From positions 1 through 63,102 of the forward strand of contig CAJUFA010000019.1 of the NCBI GenBank assembly GCA_910585725.1: DNA of 63,102 bases. Direction: 5' to 3'. The position numbers and the translations under genes are program-made. This DNA is from an uncultured Dorea sp. Its GTDB lineage: Bacteria > Bacillota > Clostridia > Lachnospirales > Lachnospiraceae. Below the pieces are notes generated by a model. It saw nothing but the letters and a program-made list of their open reading frames with translations, had not been told where the DNA came from and did not search any database. Below, piece by piece: positions 26,854 to 33,391 of the stretch (positions within the stretch are counted from its first letter, which is position 1; the number at the start of each line of letters is the position of its first letter).

Positions 26854-27372
26854 TTAGCCCTCAACTATAATTTCCAGGGCAACCCGCAAAGTGCTGAGTG
26901 TATTTTGATCCTCATCAATCAAATGATAGATTACAACACAGTTATATGTACCGGCATCCAGAGTATCGTCTAATATGATTTCTTCCAGTCTTCCTCCCCG
27001 GGGAATTACAGGAGATTTATATAATACTTTCTCCTCATCTTCTTCCAGTACAATGTCAAAATAGACATCATTCGTATTTTTCGCTACATTTTCCACAACC
27101 GCATCATAGGAAACTTCCTTTCCTGTTTTAAAATGCCATGTAGGATTCATTGTAACCGTATAATACCCTGACTCCTGTGCTTCATCTAACTCTTCCAACA
27201 CACTCTCCACATTCTCAGGAGTAATGACAACATTGCGCCTCTCATCCTCAAGCTCCGTATTTCGTGACAGTAGAAGATAGACAATAATCCCGGCTAACGC
27301 TACAATTACAACCATAGCTATACCAAACACCAGACCTCCTTTTCTCTTTTTTTTCTGCTCCTGATCACTCAT
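26854..27372 (-). CDS. single-pass membrane protein with extracellular beta-rich domain
   Basis: 172 residues. A Lys-rich N-terminus (QEQKKKRKGG) is followed by one membrane segment (LVFGIAMVVIVALAGIIVYLLL), so the rest lies outside. The outer domain (about 50-172) alternates strands: YTVTMNPTWHFKTGKEVSYD, DVYFDIVLEEDEEKVLYKSP, GTYNCVVIYHLIDEDQNTL. That reads like an Ig-type fold. AGGAGGAG precedes ATG by 8 nt. The secreted protein gene follows 43 nt later, suggesting a membrane receptor/secreted ligand pair. I do not know the family. Confidence 0.6.
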   Translation of the reverse strand: MSDQEQKKKRKGGLVFGIAMVVIVALAGIIVYLLLSRNTELEDERRNVVITPENVESVLEELDEAQESGYYTVTMNPTWHFKTGKEVSYDAVVENVAKNTNDVYFDIVLEEDEEKVLYKSPVIPRGGRLEEIILDDTLDAGTYNCVVIYHLIDEDQNTLSTLRVALEIIVEG

Positions 27373-27526
27373 TAAATATCTCCTCCTGAAAATTTTCTAA
27401 TATTCATTCTTACAAAACATGTACGAATAAATATACCTTAATATTGCAAATTCCAGTTCTGCGTAAAGCTTATTACAAGACTCCAAATACAAACTTTATC
27501 GAACTGAAATATTACAATTGTCCATA

Positions 27527-27554
27527 ATATCAAACATGTTATTGCATTTGATAT
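27527..27554. promoter_or_regulatory. 8-bp dyad upstream of the membrane-protein gene
   Basis: ATATCAAA and TTTGATAT are separated by 12 nt. The dyad lies 155-182 nt before ATG 27372 and could be an operator. The surrounding 27,373-27,650 is AT-rich, and I found no convincing -35/-10 pair in it. Confidence 0.25.
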
Positions 27555-27690
27555 CGCTTCCATCACCTTTTCTAATTAAAATATAATACATATACTTTAT
27601 TAAAATTTAACCCTCATACATTCAATTCACGCTGCCCTTACACACTCCATTTCCTAACTCTTTCATAAAAATTTAAATAAGGCATATTGG

Positions 27691-28010
27691 TCATCCTTCT
27701 ACAAGGATGATGCGGACACTCCCGCTTCGCTCCCCGCTACGTCATGTTTTGCCGCCAATCATAGATTCATGACAAACCATGTTCACCGGGTCCTGGCATA
27801 CCCAATACGCAGTCCCTCGAATAACCTTCGATTCCCCGCCTTCTAATGCCGTAAAATCTTTTTATATAGCAGACGCTCACGCCCGCCTTATCATGAACGC
27901 ACCTCTTAGTCCTTAAAAGTCCTTCGGAAATTTCCATGATTCCCTTGTGACTCCTTACGGTGAAACCCCGGCTCACCACCGGAATTTATCTAAATGGCTG
28001 TTCTTATGAC
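27691..28010 (-). ncRNA. structured non-coding region downstream of TnpB-like gene (candidate omega-RNA-like)
   Basis: About 320 nt starting a few nt after the TnpB stop, on the same strand, GC-rich against AT-rich flanks and without a credible ORF. Stems visible on the minus strand include GGTGA/TCACC near 28,000-27,965, GGGT/ACCC around 27,800, and GTCATG/CATGAC near 27,780-27,750, and the end is an 8-bp hairpin (TCATCCTT/AAGGATGA, loop 4) at 27,691-27,710. TnpB-family guide RNAs are encoded at and beyond the 3' end of tnpB, which is the position seen here. Exact RNA ends and any guide segment cannot be set by eye. Confidence 0.5.
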
Positions 28011-28017
28011 CATATCA

Positions 28018-29331
28018 CTAATAGATAACTCCGTCCCCCTGCCCTCGTTTCTTTACATTGCGTGCGGCATTGGTCTTCTCTTCTTCCTGATAGCCGCACA
28101 CAGGGCAGATAAACATCCCGTCTGTCTTCTTTCCCATCGCTCCGCATTTGCTGCACTCATTACTGATATTTTTCCCCAGCACTTCTACGATCTCGACAGA
28201 TTGTTCCTTACATTTCTGCTCTAACCGTTTCCTGATATATCCTCTCTGCCACTGGGCAAGGGAATGATTGATCATCTTATTCGCCCCTCCTGCCTGCGGT
28301 TTGGGAAGTTTCACAATATAGACCGTTCGGGGTTTCTCTTCCTTAAAAAAATGATTCAGTTCCTGGTTGATATAACTATGAAGCTGCTCCTCCAGCCGCT
28401 GCTTTTTCGCATGATACTTCTTACGACCCGGATTACTGCTTCGATTCCGGTTATAGCTGCCTGTCTGTTTTCGTATCCATTCCGAATACTCCAACTGATA
28501 CCTGCCCAATTCTTCTCCATAGCGATGCCCCTCGTTCGTCGTCAGCATCGTATAGAAACCGACTGCAGCGCCCACCTGATTCTGATAATCCCTATGGCTC
28601 CGCACGGTGACATTGACAGGAACCTTGATCTCGATACGGTTTTCCTGCGGATACAGTTTAATCCGAAGCTGACACTTATACTGATTATTATCCGTCAGCG
28701 GTACATAAACTCGCTTCCGCTTCTCCTTAATGGAAATGTAAATCCCATGATCCGCATAACGGTACGCCCGTTCTGCTATAGAGAATACGTCCGCCGTATC
28801 CGTGTGCAGTTTCACATGGTATTTCCGTACCTGCCGGCACAAGTAACTGTGCATCCGATCTGTATCTACCTGACCGGCCAGTTCCTGATACTGCCGGCTT
28901 AGTTTTGCCGCCAGTTCAACCGGCTTATGATTCAGCACAGCTTCAAACGCATTGTTGATCTTTAATAAAAATCGAAGGTAGTGTTTTTCCTCTTCCGTAA
29001 ATCCCTTGTTCTTATTAACCAGCCTCACAATCTTTGACTTCGTACGCGTCCACTGACTCTTGATATCCCCCAGTGCGTCAAAGACCGCCAGATAGAAATA
29101 AACCGCCGGCATTCCAAGCGTCTCCCTGTATCCGCTTGCCGTCATCTCGTTCTGCACGGTATAACCCGGATAGATCTTCGAAAGGCTTCCTACCCCGCCA
29201 AACCTGACATACACATAATTCTTGACCTTCCTGAAGTCTTCCGCAATATCCAGAAGCTTCTGCATATCTTCCTCGGATACTGTCTCTTTATTGTACTGAT
29301 GGACGGTCTTGCATATCTTATCTGGCGGCAT
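28018..29331 (-). CDS. TnpB-like (IS605 OrfB) protein with apparently inactivated RuvC site
   Basis: 437 residues. The C-terminal half has the TnpB layout, with a zinc ribbon at C393/C396 and C409/C412 (CSKCG, CPVCG) and the TNAARNV tail. By eye alignment the three RuvC acids are missing: the GIDLG motif reads GAAVG (Asp to Ala256), the IEDL strand reads IVKL (Glu to Val340), and the RDxNAA segment reads EKTNAA (Asp to Lys419). The N-terminal half (FGGVGSLSKIYPGYTVQNEM) is of a lineage I associate with Clostridia. No tnpA is adjacent. It may bind a guide RNA without cutting, as TldR proteins do, or be an RNA-binding relic. AGAGGATAGAAG precedes ATG. Confidence 0.8.
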   Translation of the reverse strand: MPPDKICKTVHQYNKETVSEEDMQKLLDIAEDFRKVKNYVYVRFGGVGSLSKIYPGYTVQNEMTASGYRETLGMPAVYFYLAVFDALGDIKSQWTRTKSKIVRLVNKNKGFTEEEKHYLRFLLKINNAFEAVLNHKPVELAAKLSRQYQELAGQVDTDRMHSYLCRQVRKYHVKLHTDTADVFSIAERAYRYADHGIYISIKEKRKRVYVPLTDNNQYKCQLRIKLYPQENRIEIKVPVNVTVRSHRDYQNQVGAAVGFYTMLTTNEGHRYGEELGRYQLEYSEWIRKQTGSYNRNRSSNPGRKKYHAKKQRLEEQLHSYINQELNHFFKEEKPRTVYIVKLPKPQAGGANKMINHSLAQWQRGYIRKRLEQKCKEQSVEIVEVLGKNISNECSKCGAMGKKTDGMFICPVCGYQEEEKTNAARNVKKRGQGDGVIY

Positions 29332-29393
29332 CTTCTATCCTCTTATATGAATGACATAAAAGCCTGAAAAACGACGATTTCCCGGCTTTTGAA

Positions 29394-29427
29394 CCCATTC
29401 CGAAAAAGTGTAGGTTTTCGGAATGGG
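29394..29427. repeat. palindromic repeat, copy 1 of an inverted pair
   Basis: A 13-bp perfect palindrome (CCCATTCCGAAAA / TTTTCGGAATGGG) with the 8-nt loop AGTGTAGG. Positions 29,397-29,425 recur inverted at 29,533-29,561 with 28 of 29 bases identical. It lies 63 nt upstream of the TnpB-like start. Confidence 0.85.
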
Positions 29428-29479
29428 CCTGACTGGAAAATTTTTCGTCAAATATCACAAAAAATTGGGGTTAAGTTTA

Positions 29480-29508
29480 TTGACTTTTTGCCGATAGTAT
29501 TATAGAAT
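29480..29508 (+). promoter_or_regulatory. candidate sigma-A promoter between the inverted repeats
   Basis: TTGACT (29,480-29,485), 17-nt spacer, TAGAAT (29,503-29,508). It points into repeat copy 2 and toward the AAA-ATPase gene, but no gene starts within 300 nt. Either long leader transcription or an element-borne promoter is possible. Confidence 0.45.
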
Positions 29509-29532
29509 GACTAAGATCTCAGTAAGAATTTT

Positions 29533-29561
29533 CATTCCGAAAACCTACACTTTTTTGGAAT
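29533..29561. repeat. palindromic repeat, copy 2 of the inverted pair
   Basis: Reverse complement of 29,397-29,425 with one mismatch. Its own dyad is weaker than that of copy 1 (ATTCC/GGAAT arms around CCTACACT). The pair encloses 107 nt and could be ends of a small non-autonomous element or twin operators. Confidence 0.85.
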
Positions 29562-29770
29562 AAAATTGTATATATAGGTTATTTAACTTCGCTTATTATC
29601 TGTTAATTTTGAGATTTTTTCTTGAATTTTTCTTGTTTTCCCAACATTTTACAAAATATACGTTTCTATTTTTCTTTTTTATGTTATTTTTTACACCGGC
29701 ATCAGACTCCTTTCATATTCATGCCAATAAACAGCCCTGAAAGGACCGATTGATGCCAAAGGATATCTCG

Positions 29771-29799
29771 TTGTATTCCCTACCAAATAATGATAAAAT
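29771..29799 (+). promoter_or_regulatory. promoter of the AAA-ATPase gene
   Basis: TTGTAT (29,771-29,776), 17-nt spacer and TAAAAT (29,794-29,799), with ATG 37 nt further at 29,837 behind AGGAGG. The 29,565-29,770 stretch before it is AT-rich and holds nothing else I can name. Confidence 0.6.
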
Positions 29800-29836
29800 A
29801 CAAGCAATATAAACATGCTCGTTAGGAGGTAATGTT

Positions 29837-31522
29837 ATGGCAAGAACCGTAGGAATCGGCTATCAGGATTTTGGCGATTTAATTACGAATGATAACTTCT
29901 ATATAGATAAGACACATTTTATCAAAGAGTGGTGGGAAAATAAGGACATCGTCACTTTGATTGCCCGGCCCAGACGTTTCGGTAAGACTCTGAATATGAG
30001 CATGCTGGAATATTTCTTCTCGATCAAATATGCTGGAAGAAGCGACCTGTTCCAACATCTTTCTATCTGGGCAGAGGAAGAATACCAAAAACTACAGGGA
30101 ATATATCCTGTGATTTTCTTAAGTTTTGCCGATGTAAAGGGAACTTGTTTTACTAATACAAGACTGCAAATCTGTCAGATTATCACAGAACTATATAATA
30201 AAAACAATTTTTTATTAGAAGGCAGCCTGTTAAATGACAACGAAAAAGAATATTTTCAGAAAATAGCTGTTGATATGGAAGATTATCTGGTATCCGGTTC
30301 TTTAAAAACATTATCCAACTATCTGATGCGCTATTATGGCAAGAAAGTAATCATTCTTTTGGACGAGTATGATACTCCTATGCAGGAGGCTTATATCAAC
30401 GGTTTTTGGGATGAACTGGTATCTTTCATAAGAAATCTGTTCAACGCCACATTTAAGACGAACCCTTACATGGCAAGAGCTATTATGACCGGCATCACAA
30501 GGATCAGTAAGGAATCCATTTTCTCTGATCTTAATAATCTGGAGGTCGTCACAACTACATCTGATCTGTATGCTGATTGTTTTGGATTTACCCAGCAAGA
30601 AGTTTGGTGCGCTTTAGATGAATACGGTCTGGAAGGCAGGAAAGATAAAGTAAGAGACTGGTACGATGGATTTACCTTCGGACAGAAGAGCGACATTTAT
30701 AATCCCTGGTCGATTATAAATTATCTAAAATCCGGGAAATTCTCCGCATACTGGGCGAATACCAGCAGCAACAGTCTCGTCGGGAAACTGATACGCGAAG
30801 GAAACCCAGACATTAAGATCGTCATGGAAGACCTGCTGTCCGGCAAAACTCTTCACACACAGATTGATGAACAACTTATATTCAATCAATTAGATTATGA
30901 TAAAAATGCTGTTTGGAGTCTCCTACTTTCCTGCGGATATATGAGACTTATTCGTTACCACATAGATGAAGAGAATGGAACAGAGGATTATGAGCTTGCA
31001 CTGACGAATAAAGAAGTACGAATTATGTTTCAGAAAATGATTAACGGCTGGTTTGCAAGATTTACTCCGGCATACAATGATTTCATCAAAGCTCTCCTGT
31101 CAGACGACAGGAAAGCGATGAATGCATATATGAACCGGATTGCCTTTGCTACCTTCAGCTATTTTGATACAGGAAAACAACCTTCCGCCACAACAGAACC
31201 GGAACGCTTTTACCATGGATTCGTTCTAGGGTTAATGGTAGACCTTGCCGGCCGCTATTCTATCACTTCAAACAGAGAAAGTGGTTTCGGACGGTATGAT
31301 GTGATGCTGGAACCGTTACACGACACGGACAACGCCATCATCCTGGAATTCAAAGTCCACGATCCCGGTGATGAAGCCACTCTCGCTGATACAGTGCAGG
31401 CGGCATTAGAACAAATCGAGTATAAAAAATACTCTGCGGCATTGGAAGACAAAGGTATCGCGCCGAATCGAATTCGAAAGTATGGCTTTGCATTTGAGGG
31501 AAAAACCGTTTTGATCGGATAA
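29837..31522 (+). CDS. AAA-ATPase-like / PD-(D/E)XK nuclease-superfamily protein
   Basis: 561 residues. The N-terminal ATPase-like domain (PF09820 type) shows YIDKTHFIKEWWENK, the P-loop variant ARPRRFGKTLNMSML (residues about 43-57) and Walker B IILLDEYDTPM. The C-terminal PDDEXK_9-type domain contains RYDVMLEPLHDTDNAIILEF followed by KVHD, matching the D...ExK core. AGGAGG lies about 8 nt before ATG. The family is expanded in gut Clostridia and Bacteroidetes; its role is unknown, with mobile-element or defence links suggested. It stands alone in its own transcription unit. Confidence 0.88.
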   Translation: MARTVGIGYQDFGDLITNDNFYIDKTHFIKEWWENKDIVTLIARPRRFGKTLNMSMLEYFFSIKYAGRSDLFQHLSIWAEEEYQKLQGIYPVIFLSFADVKGTCFTNTRLQICQIITELYNKNNFLLEGSLLNDNEKEYFQKIAVDMEDYLVSGSLKTLSNYLMRYYGKKVIILLDEYDTPMQEAYINGFWDELVSFIRNLFNATFKTNPYMARAIMTGITRISKESIFSDLNNLEVVTTTSDLYADCFGFTQQEVWCALDEYGLEGRKDKVRDWYDGFTFGQKSDIYNPWSIINYLKSGKFSAYWANTSSNSLVGKLIREGNPDIKIVMEDLLSGKTLHTQIDEQLIFNQLDYDKNAVWSLLLSCGYMRLIRYHIDEENGTEDYELALTNKEVRIMFQKMINGWFARFTPAYNDFIKALLSDDRKAMNAYMNRIAFATFSYFDTGKQPSATTEPERFYHGFVLGLMVDLAGRYSITSNRESGFGRYDVMLEPLHDTDNAIILEFKVHDPGDEATLADTVQAALEQIEYKKYSAALEDKGIAPNRIRKYGFAFEGKTVLIG

Positions 31523-31538
31523 ATAGAAATACGAAAGA

Positions 31539-31564
31539 GGGCTGACGGTATTAACCGACAGCCC
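31539..31564. terminator. hairpin between convergent genes
   Basis: GGGCTG-A-CGGT, loop ATTA, ACCG-A-CAGCCC forms a strong stem with one A-A mismatch, between the convergent AAA-ATPase and DUF4179 genes. Neither side has a long U-tract; TCTTTCGTATTT on the minus strand is the better tail. Confidence 0.5.
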
Positions 31565-31573
31565 CATTCATCT

Positions 31574-32701
31574 CTACTCCAGATCTATTTCTATCTTACG
31601 AATCGCAATCTCTTCCAGATAATCCTCAAGGTGATCCTGCTCCGCCTCATCATATACCTTTTCCTGCACTTCCATATGTGCCTCTTCTGTCGGCGACGCC
31701 CAATAATATATCGTAATCTTGGACAGATTATACTTTGTTGTCGAAAAACTTCCTACTTTATCCTCGATACGTCTGCCGTCCGCATCCAGAATTGTACTTT
31801 GAACAGAATCATACCTCTCGTATCCTGCTTCCACTTTATTTTCATCATAACCATATTCTATGACTGTTTCATAAGGAGTCTTTGTCACTTTCTTGATGAC
31901 TTCGCCATTCGGCGCGCTTTTATTAACCTCATACACATCCTGCTTACTCTGGATCACGGATACATCTGTCTCAAATTCCCATGTCCCTTCTTTAGAAAAA
32001 TGCTGCTCCTTTGCCTCACATAGATTAGTCACTTTGCTTACTCTCAATTTCCAGTGAAACGTGTCAGGTACTTCGAAGCCTGCGATGGGATACACGTCAA
32101 AGCTTATGCGCATCGCCCCTATATAAGTATGCTCATCTACATATTCACCTTTCAGATCAAGAGCCGTCCACTCAAACTCTTTCCCCGGCCACTCCATCTC
32201 CTCATACGATGCCGGCGGCGTCATAAAGTCTAATTCCTGTTCTACCTCAAGATACATATGGTACCCGATATCGTCTCCGTTAAGCATATTGGAATCTTTT
32301 ACTCCTTCCGGAAACGGCTCCTCTGATTCTATCATCGCAGAAACATACATTGCTCTTGAATCACTGTAGATCTCTGACAATGTCATTGTAATTCCCTGAT
32401 TCTCGCTTACATTCCCTTCCTGAACCAGTTCTGCAACTTCATCGTAATTCCCGGGATACAGTTGTTCATTCTGTACCCTTTCAAAGATATGTCCGATTAA
32501 CGGAAGTTTTGCCGCAAGCGCCGGATTCGAGACAAATACTCCCGCCGCAGACAATACGACTGCGGCCGCTACTGTCCCTTTCACCAGATAATTCCACTGC
32601 TTTCTCTTCTTATACTGTCTTTTTATATCATACATATTCTGCCTGACCACCTGATCTAATTTTTCTGTTGGAACGCTGATATCGTCAAAATTAATTTGCA
32701 T
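31574..32701 (-). CDS. DUF4179-type membrane protein, putative anti-sigma factor
   Basis: 375 residues. A basic cytoplasmic N-terminus (YDIKRQYKKRKQWNYLVK) is followed by one membrane segment at about 43-62 (GTVAAAVVLSAAGVFVSNPA) and a long extracellular part. The segment AAKLPLIGHIFERV after the membrane is characteristic of DUF4179 proteins, which accompany ECF sigma factors in Firmicutes and are thought to restrain them. It overlaps the sigma gene by 11 nt, with AGGAGG in place, so the two are made together. No enzymatic motif is seen. Confidence 0.8.
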   Translation of the reverse strand: MQINFDDISVPTEKLDQVVRQNMYDIKRQYKKRKQWNYLVKGTVAAAVVLSAAGVFVSNPALAAKLPLIGHIFERVQNEQLYPGNYDEVAELVQEGNVSENQGITMTLSEIYSDSRAMYVSAMIESEEPFPEGVKDSNMLNGDDIGYHMYLEVEQELDFMTPPASYEEMEWPGKEFEWTALDLKGEYVDEHTYIGAMRISFDVYPIAGFEVPDTFHWKLRVSKVTNLCEAKEQHFSKEGTWEFETDVSVIQSKQDVYEVNKSAPNGEVIKKVTKTPYETVIEYGYDENKVEAGYERYDSVQSTILDADGRRIEDKVGSFSTTKYNLSKITIYYWASPTEEAHMEVQEKVYDEAEQDHLEDYLEEIAIRKIEIDLE

Positions 32702-33224
32702 ATATATAATCCTCCTTCAATATTTGCCTCAATTCTTCTCTTGCCCTGCTGAGATACGCCTTTACAGAACCTTCCGGGGCATTCATGACAAAGGCTATTT
32801 CCTTTATTGTAAACTCGCTGAAATACTTCAGATAGATTACGGTACGATATTTTTCAGACAATTGCTCGATTGCCGAATTGAGATCGCATTTTTCCTCCAG
32901 GGATACTCCCGTGTAACGCTCCGGCGCCTTCACATGATCTAAGTCGCCGTAAAAAACGATCTTCTTTTGTTCGCTTTGCGCCGCACGAATTAAAATTCTG
33001 GTAATCCATGTTTTAAAATACTCCGGTTCTTTCAAAGCGCGTATACTCTGGTATGCGCTCAGAATCGTAGAGCCGACCACATCCAGAGCGGTCTCTTCAT
33101 TTCGCACATACAAGTATGCCATCTTATACAAGTACTCCTGATGCTCTGTAATTAATCTTCCATAAGCATCCGGATCTCCTTTTACGGCTTTTTTTACCAG
33201 CCGTATCTGCTCCGCTGCATTCAT
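32691..33224 (-). CDS. ECF-subfamily RNA polymerase sigma factor
   Basis: 177 residues from ATG 33224, which has AGAGGAGAG about 8 nt upstream. An ATG ten codons earlier lacks a site. Region 2 is YGRLITEHQEYLYKMAYLYV with the following DVVGSTILSAYQSI, and region 4 is IEQLSEKYRTVIYLKYFSEF then TIKEIAFVMNAPEGSVKAYL, an HTH for the -35 element. The DUF4179 gene downstream is its likely regulator. A tandem TGTAAC sequence upstream suggests autoregulation. Confidence 0.9.
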   Translation of the reverse strand: MNAAEQIRLVKKAVKGDPDAYGRLITEHQEYLYKMAYLYVRNEETALDVVGSTILSAYQSIRALKEPEYFKTWITRILIRAAQSEQKKIVFYGDLDHVKAPERYTGVSLEEKCDLNSAIEQLSEKYRTVIYLKYFSEFTIKEIAFVMNAPEGSVKAYLSRAREELRQILKEDYIYAN

Positions 33225-33300
33225 GATAACTCTCCTCTTTCTAACACTGGCCATATTATATAAAAATATCTAAAAGACGTCTTTCTTTGTACACTTATTA

Positions 33301-33327
33301 GTAGGTAAAATTCTTTAAAAGGTTACA
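33301..33327 (-). promoter_or_regulatory. candidate autoregulated ECF promoter
   Basis: On the minus strand TGTAAC (33,327-33,322), 17 nt, then CTAC (33,304-33,301). This resembles ECF promoters of Bacillus (TGTAAC/TGAAAC -35 with a CGAC- or CGTC-like -10). A second TGTAAC lies 12 nt upstream (33,339-33,334). Confidence 0.5.
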
Positions 33328-33337
33328 AAAAAGGTTA

Positions 33338-33381
33338 CAAAAAAACACCTTTTGCACAGAATATGTTTCCATGCAAAAGGT
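33338..33381 (-). terminator. intrinsic terminator of the CocE-hydrolase operon
   Basis: A 10-bp perfect stem ACCTTTTGCA / TGCAAAAGGT with a 15-nt loop, followed on the minus strand by G and seven T. It lies 11 nt after the CocE-like stop, and its T-run abuts the tandem TGTAAC of the ECF promoter. Confidence 0.8.
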
Positions 33382-33391
33382 ATCTATTTCA

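Noticed and set aside
27683..27692. Ten bases next to the hairpin after the TnpB RNA (GACCAATATG on the minus strand) also occur at 6,241-6,250, upstream of hddA, suggesting a guide-target pair.
   Set aside because: The guide boundary is unknown, and over about twenty possible offsets in 63 kb a 10-base match is expected by chance.
27767..27979. A 70-codon ORF on the minus strand inside the structured region.
   Set aside because: Composition is that of a structured RNA translated by chance, and no ribosome site or recognisable domain is present.
28264..28902. A 212-codon ORF on the + strand opposite the TnpB-like gene.
   Set aside because: It is an antisense shadow of a gene with clear homology.
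28018..29331. A complete active IS200/IS605 element.
   Set aside because: No tnpA is adjacent and the RuvC acids are missing; element ends could not be defined.
29394..29561. The inverted repeats as a CRISPR fragment.
   Set aside because: There are only two copies, in inverse orientation, each palindromic, and no cas gene is present.
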